DNA of 64,000 bases from Paraescarpia echinospica (Eukaryota > Annelida > Polychaeta > Sabellida > Siboglinidae), in the NCBI GenBank assembly GCA_020002185.1, contig CM034535.1, positions 65,557,699 to 65,621,698 on the forward strand, in the 5' to 3' direction. Shown here one piece after another: positions 1 through 14,100 of the stretch. The notes beneath the pieces are model-generated. The model worked only from the letters and a program-made list of their open reading frames with translations, made no database searches and was not told the origin of the DNA. A program made the translations under genes and the position numbers. Every line of letters begins with the position of its first letter. Within the stretch, counting starts at the first letter, position 1.

Positions 1-3000
1 GGACACACAGGCAAGGACAACTCTACAGTTACACTTAAATCTACCTCAACACAGCTCAGGACATATCAGGACACACAGGCAAGGACAACTCTACAGTTAC
101 ACTTAAATCTACCTCAACACAGCTCAGGACATCATGACACAGACAAGGACAACTCTACAGTTACACTTAAATCTACCTCAACACAGCTCAGGACATCATG
201 ACACAGACAAGGACAACTCTACAGTTACACTTAAATCTGCCTCAACACAGTTCAGGACATCAGGACACAGGCAATGGTTACACTTAAATCTGCCTCCACA
301 CAGTTCAGGACATCAGGACACAGACATGGACAACTCTACAGTTACACTTAAATCTGTGCTCCACACAGTTCAGGACATCAGGACACAGGCAATGGTTACA
401 CTTAAATCTGCCTCCACACAGTTCAGGACATCAGGACACAGGCAAGGACAACTCTACAGTTACACTTAAATCTACCTCAACACAGTTCAGGACATCATGA
501 CACAGGCAAGGACAACTCTACAGTTACACTTAAATCTACCTCAACACAGTTCAGGACATCAGGACACACGCAAGGACAACTCTACAGTTACACTTAAATC
601 TACCTCAACACAGTTCAGGACATCAGGACACAGGCAAGGACAACTCTACAGTTACACTTAAATCTGCCTCCACACAGTTCAGGACATCAGGACACAGGCA
701 ATGGTTACACTTAAATCTGCCTCCACACAGTTCAGGACATCAGGACACAGACAAGGACAACTGTACAGTTACACTTAAATCTGCCTCCACACAGTTCAGG
801 ACATCAGGACACAGGCAAGGACAACTCTACAGTTACACTTAAATCTACCTCAACACAGTTCAGGACATCATGACACAGGCAAGGACAACTCTACAGTTAC
901 ACTTAAATCTACCTCAACACAGTTCAGGACATCAGGACACAGGCAAGGACAACTCTACAGTTACACTTAAATCTACCTCAACACAGTTCAGGACATCAGG
1001 ACACAGGCAAGGACAACTCTACAGTTACACTTAAATCTGCCTCCACACTGTTCAGGACATCAGGACACAGGCAAGGACAACTCTACAGTTACACTTAAAT
1101 CTGCCTCCACACAGTTCAGGACATCAGGACACAGGCAAGGACAACTCTACAGTTACACTTAAATCTGCCTCCACACAGTTCAGGACATCAGGACACAGGC
1201 AAGGACAACTCTACAGTTACACTTAAATCTGCCTCCACACAGTTCAGGACATCAGGACACAGGCAAGGACAACTCTACAGTTACACTTAATTCTGCCTCC
1301 ACAGAGTTCAGGACATCAGGACACAGGCAAGGACAACTCTACAGTTACACTTAAATCTGCCTCCACACAGTTCAGGACATCAGGACACAGGCAAGGACAA
1401 CTCTACAGTTACACTTAAATCTGCCTCCACACAGTTCAGGACATCAGGACACAGGCAAGGACAACTCTACAGTTACACTTAAATCTGCCTCCACACAGTT
1501 CAGGACATCAGGACGCAGACATGGACAACTCTACAGTTACACTTAAATCTGCCTCCACACAGTTCAGGACATCAGGACACAGGCAAGGACAACTCTACAG
1601 TTACACTTAAATCTGCCTCCACACAGTTCAGGACATCAGGACACAGGGAAGGACAACTCTACAGTTACACTTAAATCTGCCTCCACACAGTTCAGGACAT
1701 CAGGACACAGACATGGACAACTCTACAGTTACACTTAAATCTGCCTCCACACAGTTCAGGACATCAGGACACAGGCATGGACAACTCTACAGTTACACTT
1801 AAATCTGCCTCCACACAGTTCAGGACATCAGGACACAGACATGGACAACTCTACAGTTACACTTAAATCTGCCTCCACACAGTTCAGGACATCAGGACAC
1901 AGGCATGGACAACTCTACAGTTACACTTAAATCTGCCTCCACACAGTTCAGGACATCAGGACACAGACATGGACAACTCTACAGTTACACTTAAATCTGC
2001 CTCCACACAGTTCAGGACATCAGGACACAGGCAAGGACAACTCTACAGTTACACTTAAATCTGCCTCCACACAGTTCAGGACATCAGGACACAGGCAAGG
2101 ACAACTCTACAGTTACACTTAAATCTGCCTCCACACAGTTCAGGACATCAGGACACAGACATGGACAACTCTACAGTTACACTTAAATCTGCCTCCACAC
2201 AGTTCAGGACATCAGGACACAGGCATGGACAACTCTACAGTTACACTTAAATCTGCCTCCACACAGTTCAGGACATCAGGACACAGGCATGGACAACTCT
2301 ACAGTTACACTTAAATCTGCCTCCACACAGTTCAGGACATCAGGACACAGGCATGGACAACTCTACAGTTACACTTAAATCTGCCTTCACACAGTTCAGG
2401 ACATCAGGACACAGGCATGGACAACTCTACAGTTACACTTAAATCTGCCTCCACACAGTTCAGGACATCAGGACACAGGCATGGACAACTCTACAGTTAC
2501 ACTTAAATCTGCCTCCACACAGTTCAGGACATCAGGACACAGGCAAGGACAACTCTACAGTTACACTTAAATCTGCCTCCACACAGTTCAGGACATCAGG
2601 ACACAGGCAATGGTTACACTTAAATCTGCCTCCACACAGTTCAGGACATCAGGACACAGGCAAGGACAACTCTACAGTTACACTTAAATCTACCTCAACA
2701 CAGTTCAGGACATCAGGACACAGGCAAGGACAACTCTACAGTTACACTTAAATCTACCTCAACACAGTTCAGGACATCAGGACACAGGCAAGGACAACTC
2801 TACAGTTACACTTAAATCTGCCTCCACACAGTTCAGGACATCAGGACACAGGCAATGGTTACACTTAAATCTGCCTCCACAGTTCAGGACATCAGGACAC
2901 AGACATGGACAACTCTACAGTTACACTTAAATCTGCCTCCACACAGTTCAGGACATCAGGACACAGGCAATGGTTACACTTAAATCTGCCTCCACACAGT

Positions 3001-6000
3001 TCAGGACATCAGGACACAGGCAAGGACAACTCTACAGTTACACTTAAATCTACCTCAACAAAGTTCAGGACATCATGACACAGGCAAGGACAACTCTACA
3101 GTTACACTTAAATCTACCTCAACACAGTTCAGGACATCAGGACACAGGCAAGGACAACTCTACAGTTACACTTAAATCTGCCTCCACACAGTTCAGGACA
3201 TCAGGACACAGGCATGGACAACTCTACAGTTACACTTAAATCTGCCTCCACACAGTTCAGGACATCAGGACACAGGCAAGGACAACTCTACAGTTACATT
3301 TAAATCTGCCTCCACACAGTTCAGGACATCAGGACACAGGCAAGGACAACTCTACAGTTACACTTAAATCTGCCTCCACACAGTTCAGGACATCAGGACA
3401 CAGACATGGACAACTCTACAGTTACACTTAAATCTGCCTCCACACAGTTCAGGACATCAGGACACAGGCAAGGACAACTCTACAGTTACACTTAAAACTG
3501 CCTCCACACAGTTCAGGACATCAGGACACAGGCAAGGACAACTCTACAGTTACACTTAAATCTGCCTCCACACAGTTCAGGACATCAGGACACAGGCAAG
3601 GACAACTCTACAGTTACACTTAAATCTGCCTCCACACAGTTCAGGACATCAGGACGCAGACATGGACAACTCCTCTACAGTTACACTTAAATCTGCCCCT
3701 ACACAGTCTTCACAGGACATCAGGACACAGGCACGGGACAACTCTACAGTTACACTTAAATCCGCCTCCCACAGTTCAGGAGCCATCAGACACAGACATG
3801 GACAACTCTACAGTTACACTTTAAATTTTTTTGCCTCCATGTCCAGGATACTGTGGACACAGGCATGGACAACTCTACAGTTACACTTAAATCTGCCTCC
3901 ACACAGTTCAGAGCATCAGGATATGCATGTTACACTTAAATCTGGCCTCCCACACAGGTTCAGGACATCAGGACACAGGGCAAGGACAACTCTCCTGCAA
4001 GCTACACTAAATCTACCTCAACACAGTCTGGTGGACATCAGACACAAGTGCGACAACTCTACAGTTACACTTAAATCTACCCTCACAACACAGTTCAGGA
4101 CATCAGGACACAGGCAAGGACAACTCTACAGTTACACTTAAATCTGCCTCCACACAGTTCAGGACATCAGGACACAGGCAATGGTTACACTTAAATCTGC
4201 CTCCACACAGTTCAGGACATCAGGACACAGACATGGACAACTCTACAGTTACACTTAAATCTGCCTCCACACAGTTCAGGACATCAGGACACAGGCAATG
4301 GTTACACTTAAATTACACTTAAATCTGCCTCCACACAGTTCAGGACATCAGGACACAGGCAAGGACAACTCTACAGTTACACTTAAATCTACCTCAACAA
4401 AGTTCAGGACATCATGACACAGGCAAGGACAACTCTAGTTACACTTAAATCTACCTCAACACAGTTCAGGACATCAGGACACACGCAAGGACAACTCTAC
4501 AGTTACACTTAAATCTACCTCAACACAGTTCAGGACATCAGGACACAGGCAAGGACAACTCTACAGTTACACTTAAATCTGCCTCCACACAGTTCAGGAC
4601 ATCAGGACACAGGCAAGGACAACTCTACAGTTACACTTAAATCTGCCTCCCGCTTACAGTTCAGGACATCAGGACTGAACATGGACAGCTCTACAGTTAC
4701 GCCAAATCTGCCTCCACAGTTCAGGACATCAGGACACAGACATGGACAACTCTACAGTTACACTTAAATCTGCCTCCACACAGTTCAGGACATCAGGACA
4801 CAGGCAAGGACAACTCTACAGTTACACTTAAATCTGCCTCCACACAGTTCTGGACATCAGGACACAGGCAAGGACAACTCTACAGTTACACTTAAATCTG
4901 CCTCCACACAGTTCAGGACATCATGACACAGGCAAGGACAACTCTACAGTTACACTTAAATCTGCCTCCACACAGTTCAGGACATCAGGACACAGACATG
5001 GACAACTCTACAGTTACACTTAAATCTGCCTCCACACAGTTCAGGACATCAGGACACAGGCAAGGACAACTCTACAGTTACACTTAAATCTGCCTCCACA
5101 TAGTTCAGGACATCAGGACACAGGCAAGGACAACTCTACAGTTACACTTAAATCTGCCTCCACACAGTTCAGGACATCAGGACACAGACATGGACATCTC
5201 TACAGTTACACTTAAATCTGCCTCCACACAGTTCAGGACATCAGGACACAGGCATGGACAACTCTACAGTTACACTTAAATCTGCCTCCACACAGTTCAG
5301 GACATCAGGACACAGACAAGGACAACTCTACAGTTACACTTAAATCTGCCTCCACACAGTTCAGGACATCAGGACACAGGCATGGACATCTCTACAGTTA
5401 CACTTAAATCTGCCTCCACACAGTTCAGGACATCAGGACACAGACATGGACAACTCTACAGTTACACTTAAATCTGCCTCCACACAGTTCAGGACATCAT
5501 GTCACAGGCATGGACAACTCTACAGTTACACTTAAATCTGCCTCCACACAGTTCAGGACATCAGGACACAGGCAAGGACAACTCTACAGTTACACTTAAA
5601 TCTGCCTCCACACAGTTCAGGACATCAGGACACAGGCATGGACAACTCTACAGTTACACTTAAATCTGCCTCCACACAGTTCAGGACATCAGGACACAGG
5701 CAAGGACAACTCTACAGTTACACTTAAATCTACCTCAACACAGTTCAGGACATCAGGACACAGGCAAGGACAACTCTACAGTTACACTTAAATCTACCTC
5801 AACACAGTTCAGGACATCAGGACACAGGCAAGGACAACTCTACAGTTACACTTAAATCTGCCTCCACACAGTTCAGGACATCAGGACACAGGCATGGACA
5901 ACTCTACAGTTACACTTAAATCTGCCTCCACACAGTTCAGGACATCAGGACACAGGCAAGGACAACTCTACAGTTACACTTAAATCTGCCTCCACACAGT

Positions 6001-7288
6001 TCAGGACATCAGGACACAGGCAAGGACAACTCTACAGTTACACTTAAATCTGCCTCCACACAGTTCAGGACATCAAGACACAGGCAAGGACAACTCTACA
6101 GTTACACTTAAATCTGCCTCCACACAGTTCAGGACATCAGGACACAGGCAAGGACAACTCTACAGTTACACTTAAATCTGCCTCCACACAGTTCAGGACA
6201 TCAGGACACAGGCAAGGACAACTCTACAGTTACACTTAAATCTGCCTCCACACAGTTCAGGACATCAGGACACAGGCATGGACAACTCTACAGTTACACT
6301 TAAATCTGCCTCCACACAGTTCAGGACATCAGGACACAGACAAGGACAACTCTACAGTTACATTTAAATCTGCCTCCACACAGTTCAGGACATCAGGACA
6401 CAGGCATGGACAACTCTACTGTTACACTTAAATCTACCTCAACACAGTTCAGGACATCAGGACACAGGCAATGGTTACACTTAAATCTGCCTCCACACAG
6501 TTCAGGACATCAGGACACAGGCAATGGTTACACTTAAATCTACCTCCACACAGTTCAGGACATCAGGACACAGGCAATGGTTACACTTAAATCTGCCTCC
6601 ACACAGTTCAGGACATCAGGACACAGGCAATGGTTACACTTAAATCTGCCTCCACACAGTTCAGGACATCAGGACACAGGCAATGGTTACACTTAAATCT
6701 GCCTCCACACAGTTCAGGACATCAGGACACAGGCAATGGTTACACTTAAATCTACCTCCACACAGTTCAGGACATCAGGACACAGGCAATGGTTACACTT
6801 AAATCTGCCTCCACACAGTTCAGGACATCAGGACACAGGCAATGGTTACACTTAAATCTGCCTCCACACAGTTCAGGACATCAGGACACAGGCAATGGTT
6901 ACACTTAAATCTACCTCCACACAGTTCAGGACATCAGGACACAGGCAATGGTTACACTTAAATCTGCCTCCACACAGTTCAGGACATCAGGACACAGGCA
7001 ATGGTTACACTTAAATCTGCCTCCACACAGTTCAGGACATCAGGACACAGGCAATGGTTACACTTAAATCTGCATCCACACAGTTCAGGACATCAGGACA
7101 CAGGCAATGGTTACACTTAAAACTGCCTCCACACAGTTCAGGACATCAGGACACAGGCAATGGTTACACTTAAATCTACCTCCACACAGTTCAGGACATC
7201 AGGACACAGGCAATGGTTACACTTAAATCTGCCTCCACACAGTTCAGGACATCAGGACACAGGCAATGGTTACACTTAAAACTGCTTC
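1..7288. repeat. Large tandem array, 64-bp and 53-bp units, in GBF1 intron 25
   Basis: Direct reading shows more than 100 head-to-tail copies of one unit. The long form is 64 bp (core: caggcaaggacaactctaca). The short form is 53 bp and lacks 11 bp, reading caggcaatggttacac at the same place. Variants mix tctgcctccaca with tctacctcaaca, and caagg with catgg. The short form is scattered in the left part and forms an almost pure block at about 6460-7288. Units at 3661-4140 and 4645-4730 are unusually degraded. The array continues past the left edge of the window. It lies in the intron after the last exon seen here, about 630 bp from that exon. Open frames inside it are repeat artefacts. Confidence 0.95.
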
Positions 7289-7920
7289 TACAACGCAATT
7301 TTTCCTCGTTTCATTTTAGAATAATTTCACACAAAAATCGCACCTATCTAGTATTTACAATAAATTACACGTGACATAAATGTGTTTCTAAGGTTTGCAT
7401 GAACTCAATACACAAACTACACAATTATTTGTTACTGAACCCAGTCAAAATTTGGTGAGAAATGTCAAGTGGTCTGGTTCTATATGCTATAACATACAGC
7501 TATTCACACTTTCACAAGTCAACCGATCTAGCAATCAAAGTCAATTCTGTCAAATTTTTAACAAAACTACTCTTTTATTAAACTGACTGCTTATACAATT
7601 TTAATTATTCCCACCCACTACAGCAATGAACATCAACAAACATGATTTGTGATGCATTAAATAAGTTGCGGAGGGAGTTTTAAACTGTTTAACAATGTCA
7701 CATAACTAATGCCTGCTGCTTCATGTACTACATGTTTCAATATCTTGAACGCTACATACAGTGTAACCTTGCTAATGTAGAAAATGTTGCAAAGAAACCT
7801 TATCATACACCGGTAAGTAATAACACAGCACTTTTGTGAGCATTCTCCATAAGGAAATGTTTTTAAATAAAACACCCGCAGTTATAAATACACATTCGTG
7901 CACAATGAACTTCGACTGAC
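7289..7920. other. Single-copy intron 25 sequence
   Basis: This is AT-rich intronic sequence between the tandem array and the donor site of exon 25. I see no further gene, RNA or mobile element in it. Confidence 0.6.
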
Positions 7921-8113
7921 CTTGAGTAGTTCTGCGAGAGAGTCTGCAGGCAGGAACTTGGTCTCTGTGATGAGTTGGTCAATGTGACAGTCTAGGATGC
8001 ATGTTTGGGCGCGGTGGATGGCGTCTTGCTCCTCAGGGGCGGGCCCTCGCTGTGGCATGCTCTCAGCCAGTGTGAAGTATGAGTAGAAACTACTCAGTAC
8101 GCCTGTGTCATTC
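7921..8113 (-). CDS. GBF1 exon 25 (residues 1143-1207), last exon in window
   Basis: Encodes [19 protein letters not shown] and [18 protein letters not shown], matching the GBF1 ITESKFLQLESLQELMK block. Acceptor tttgcag, donor AAG|GTCAGT. The gene continues to the left beyond the tandem array. Confidence 0.93.
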
Positions 8114-11100
8114 CTGCAAAGCACATAGCATTATTTCTTAGTTTGCTATACTCGTGGTTTCTGGTTTAACTAAGTTTACATATACAGTAGCACCTCGCTT
8201 TACGGTCACCTCGGTAATACAGCCACATCGCAATTAAGGTCACCCTAAAATAGTCCCAAATTATTTTCACATACTGTAAAGTATAGGATGTTAGTTCCGC
8301 CAATGCGGTCACCTCGTTATTCAGATAACTTCTGTCCAGTCCCAAAGATGACCTTTTTAGTGAGGTTCCACTGTATATTTATATATTATAATTATTCTGC
8401 TTATATGTGTCATGTTTTTAACAAATTTATCATTATGTGTTTAACTATTCAGTTTTAGTACTGATGTATTTTTCAGTGCCACTGAATGGAATTTTATCTA
8501 AATTTATGATGCTTTACAAATCTATTTATTATTATTATTAACTAACCAAATGTCTGCCATTACGAACAGATACTGTCAAATTGAGAGGTAATGCCATTAT
8601 CTATTAAACATAGATATCATTATAATTCTTGCAATTATTTTTATTAAGTACGAGGTATATTTGAATAAATTTTGTAGTAGCCTCAAAAAGATTACATTTT
8701 TGGGGAAAGAATTGTTTTGAATCTATAATGCATAAAAAAGGGAAATGATGATAAAACTGGCCAAATCAAGAAATATCGTGTAGTAATAGGTGTATCCAAT
8801 GAATGCCTAGGGACCATGATTATGTACATAAACTGTTTACATTAACCCATGTGACATGACTGCTACATTACTGAATTTGTAGGAAGGAATTCTCACCTTT
8901 GAGTAGATGGAGTCTCTTCTCGTATCAGCGATATCTTTCCTTTTGGGTCAACAAAATCTTCAACCTAAACATCCAAAGAAAGTAGTTTAGTTACATCAAT
9001 TCTATGCTATGCTGCTGTTTCTGATCATACAAACTAATCTGTTTACAATTTGACTAATCAAAATTATAAATGGGCAAAACATTAAATTGGCATTATATAA
9101 TAATAACAAAATAACTTGGCATTATGAACATTATAAACTAATGCTTGACACTAAGAAGTCAACATATGTACACACGCATGTTAAGTTTCTACCTTGCAGA
9201 AGATTCAAGCTAAATCAGAGGGTCTCTGGGTATTGACAAATTTCACATTTTTGCTACTTATGATCAGCTTTGTTTCCAAACACATGGCACATTGACATGT
9301 CAATGTATGTGCCCACATTAGACAAATTGTATGTGGACTAACTAAATAAAATATTCATCTAACGGAGAGAAGACATGTAAGGGGAGAGTGGACACGTAAG
9401 TCGACAGAATGAAATGTTTATTAATCTAATAGTTTAGGTAGAGCAAATTCACTGCCATAAAATAGAAAGAGAAGGTGAATAACTACACCCCCATTCCCTC
9501 CCATCACCACCTCCCTCTTCCCTGGACCCACCTTGACAAGCAAGTCCGGCAGCAGCTTGGCCCGGTACAGCTGTAGGATGCAGTCTAGGATATTCTTCCA
9601 GCCGTCACGCAGGATGTCTCCATGGCGATGGGCCAGTCCAAAGACAGTGCGGGCAGACAACTGGGCCTTTGAGTTACTGCCGAACTGCACTGGGATCATG
9701 TCTGCCGACTGAAACATGGAAAGAATTAGGATCACAATGCCTGCATATAGCGGGTTGGCAGCATCATGTTGTGATGGAAAGAACCGGAAATGATTACGTT
9801 TCTATGTTGAACTGATACTGTTAAACGCATGCAGTGATATTAGTTACACACGCGACTGCGTGCAAACCAAATTGGGGAAAGTCAACTTGGTTTGCTGTGA
9901 GTGGTGGAAATGATCGCAAATAATACTGGATATCTGGAGATAGCGCATTTTAATATTTATACACATATTGGATACTTACTGAAAAATACATTTAAAAGGA
10001 GCATAGGAGACAGTTGAAGATGACACAAGCGCTGTAACACAAGCGCTGTGGTAACAAGTTTATACATGAATTGTGAATATTATTTTGTTAATTTATTTAT
10101 AATTCATATTGTATTTATTCAGTTTTGTAGTTTGAGAAGGGCATAGCAACATATAAGTCTATGACTTTAGCTATGTCCTTTCAGCATACTGTGCATGTAT
10201 TTTGCTGTTGTTGTTGAATAAACTTTCATTCATATGCACCACAGCTATCTAACAGCAGTTTATTTTGTATTAAAACGCGATTTGACCTGTTGCGCCGATT
10301 GCGTGACCCGACCTACATGCTCGTAAATCAAACTGTGATTCCATGCATTAATTACAAGTCCAAGATATACAATGGTACCTGAATAAAATGGACCCTGATT
10401 ACCAGGTAATATTGGCATCCAGATATTATTTCAAAAAAAGAGAATTTCCAAAAGTTAATACATCCTGAAATGTGCATGATTCGTTTATCCGGAAAACTTG
10501 ATAATCCAGACACATACACTGAGGAGAAGTCTTTGGATTAATAATGTTCCAAAGTATGTGTTGCTGAAAATGGTGTAATAGGGTGATTCCATGTCAAATC
10601 AATCAGTTTTGACACTTTTTTGGCCGACCCACCTCCGAATTAGCTTAAATTTCATATACTAATTGGCACATATTATGTAAACAACCATGCACAATTTTAG
10701 AAAATTGGGTTGTATAGTTTTCGAGTTACAGGCCCTAAAGAAAATTACAATTTGTTAAAAAAACGGAATTTGATCGTCGTTTTGTATCATTCTCCGACCC
10801 ATAACTTCAGTAATAATAGTGCTAGACTACTAAATGTTACATTTCTGGAAAGGTCTCATTTAACTGCATCTAGTGGACATGGAATCATATAAAAAAATAT
10901 TTTTTTAAATACATGCCATTTTGGTGACCTGTGACCCCCCCGTGAAAAAACCTCCAAACCGATTGGACCAAAAATAGATTCATTATATAGAACAATATGT
11001 AGCTCAAATATCCTGAGAAAATCAGAGTGGGCACTCTTAGGGTTTTTAAGATATTATCAAAATAGCACACATATTAATTTTTTTTTATTTGTATAATTCT

Positions 11101-14100
11101 GTTATAATATTTTTTCTATGCTATCATTTTGCAATTATCCAGTCTATTAATTTACTTATACTAAATAGTAAATATACAAGTACCAGGTATATATAATTAT
11201 ATTATACATAATACATTTTATATTCTGACCTATAAAATATGTAACAGTGGTTATCAAGTTGCAGCTTCACATTTTGTTACATAACAGATACAATGTACAG
11301 TAGATACAACGTTTACTGTTTTAAGCTGAGATCCACCATTTACCACTGATGACATACATCAGTTCTTCACTAACCATGGCGTTGTGCTGTGTTGGAATTG
11401 ACAAAGGAAAACTGTGTGATCCTGTTTTGAGCACACATCAACTGACACAGGAGCAACAATCTTTAGCTACTCTGCGAATTGGATTAGATAATGTTACGGT
11501 ACTGTGTGACATTCACTTGAAAAAGTACATTACTAGTTATGCTTCCAACCAGAAAGTGTGCTGTGATCCGTGGCTATGCCATACAGGAAAGCCTTCTCGA
11601 AAAGTCAGCGGATTGCGACAAATTACCAAATCTTTGGCTGCCCAATATTCCAATATTGTGCTCATACCTGGCAAAAAATTGTGCACACGATGCCGGAAGC
11701 AACTACCAAGTTGGCGCCCAAAGACGGTCCCTGCATGCCCAGATGAAGATGCTGAAGGTGATAGCACTGATGACGTGTATGAAGTTGGCCGTTCAACCGC
11801 AGTCAATCAATTGAACAGTTCACTGACCGTGCTTGGTGAATCACCAATCTTACAGAAGAAGCTGTCCACTAAACGATATGCGAAAGATAAGTTGAAGCGT
11901 GTAGGGGAAACCATCCGGAAGAGGCTGAGAATTGAAGATGATGATGAAGATGACAATGCAGCATCAGATGACCACAATGATATTCTCAGACGTTTAAAAA
12001 TCAAGTTCTCAGGCAGCAGCTCTCGCAGTGAACAAATCTCCATTCTCACTGTTGCACCGTCTACCTGGAGCATTCGGCGCTTGATGTCCGAGTTTGGTAC
12101 AAGCTACCACATGGCACGGGTAGCAAAGCGACTGACCAGTACCGAAGGAATTATGTCGTCTCCTAACCCAAAGCCAGGGAAGACTCTCTCTGAAGATACA
12201 GCAACTGTAGTAAGAAACTTTTACGAAAGTGATGTTGTAAGTCGGCTGATGCCTGGAAAAAAAGACTGTGTCAGTATGAGAATTCAAGGTCAGCGTTGTA
12301 ACGTCCAGAAGCGTCTGATTCTGTGCAATCTGAAGGAAGCATACAGTTGTTTCAAGGCTGAACACCCGACACTAGCAATAGGGTTTTCGAAATTCGCCGA
12401 ACTACGCCCAAAGAATGTTGTGTTGCCAGGTGCCAGTGGCACGCACAGCGTCTGCGTATGCACCATCCACCAGAACGTGAAGCTCATGCTGCACGGTGCA
12501 AAACTGAGCAATGCATCAGAGTTCTGCAAAATCGTGGGAGACTATCATGCGGATATCAAGTATGACCATCTCATAGCAGCTATGACATGCAATCCACCGT
12601 TACCGGCATGTTTCCTTGGGAAGTGTGACTACTGTCCCACACAGGATCATTTGAAAGAGAGTCTACATGCCGCACTTGATGAACTAGCCATCGATGAAAT
12701 TACATATAAAGCATGGGTCTCGGTTGATCGAACAAGACTGGAGACGGTTGTAAAACAAACGGACGTGTTTGTGGATTGTTTGATGGACAATCTTGACGTC
12801 TTAAAACGTCACGATTTTATCGCGAAACAGCAGTCAGCTTTCTTGAAAGACAAGAAAAGTCAGTTGGTTAAAGGAGAGGTGATAGCCACTGGTGATTTTG
12901 CAGAGAATTACTCATTTGTTGTGCAAGATGCTGCACAGGGCTAACTGGACAAATGACCAAGCAACCATACATCCGTTTTTTGCCTACTATCGAGAAGAAG
13001 GAGTAGTCAAGCACAAAACCTTTGTGGCCATCTCCAACTCAATGACACATGATACAGTGGCTGTGCATTGCTACCAACGTCACCTGATAGCATTTCTGCG
13101 TGACAACATGCCTCTTCACCATGTCATCTATTTCTCGGATGGAGCTGCATCGCAGTACAAGAATAGAAAGAACTTCTCCAACACCATTTTCCATGCAGAA
13201 GACTTTAATGGTGTTACTGCAGAGTGGCACTTCTTCGCCACGTCTCATGGCAAGGGCCCATGTGATGGTGTCGGTGGCACTGTGAAACGACTGGCTGCTA
13301 GAGCCAGCCTTCAGAAGCCATATGATGACCAGATCCAGACACCAATGAACTTGTTTGTGTGGGCCTCTGGCAACTTGCCGTCCATCAAAGTCATGTTTGT
13401 TGACACAGATGAAATCACAGATGAAGAAGTTAAGTTACGGAACAGATTTGCTGATGCTGTTGTAGTAACAGGAACACAGCGACTGCACTCCTTCGTTCCC
13501 GTTCAAGGATCACGTTCTTTGATGGAAGTGCGCGAGTTCTCAGCAGACACAGAACAGGAGATCATGAAGATTACGAATGAACGAGAACTGTTACGAGTGG
13601 CTGACATTGACGGATCATACATTACGTGCATGTATGATGACAACTGGTGGCTAGCCTATGTGTTGAAGGTGATGCCTGAAACCAATGAAGCACAAGTCAG
13701 CTTTCTTCATCCAGCCGGACCTTCGCCTTCCTTCACCTTCCCAAGATGCCTTGATGAGTTGATCGTTGGTCAAGATCAGATCTTGACCACTGTCGAACCA
13801 CTTACGCCAACCGGGCGAGTCTATCAACTCAGTGCATCAGAAATGAAAAACGCTACTCTTCTTATGAACAAGGTAATCCAAAATTATACCACTTTAGAGA
13901 ATAATCCTTTGTTTAGTACTGGCTGGCTATAAGCAGTGGTGAGTGGTATATATCATATACATATATATCACATAGTATTAGACTATTAGTATAATTATAT
14001 AAACAAATATTTTTTTTAACCAGTCCCAAAGACTGGATACTTGCTATTATATATTTATATTATATCGATATTCAATGGTGTATTTAGGGGGGACTACTGG

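Noticed and set aside
1..7288. Regularly spaced repeats that could be mistaken for a CRISPR array
   Set aside because: The units are head to tail without unique spacers, and the surrounding gene is an intron-containing animal gene.
11349..13932. A host gene nested in GBF1 intron 22
   Set aside because: It lies between matching ~490-bp inverted repeats and a target duplication, has no introns and carries transposase-like motifs.
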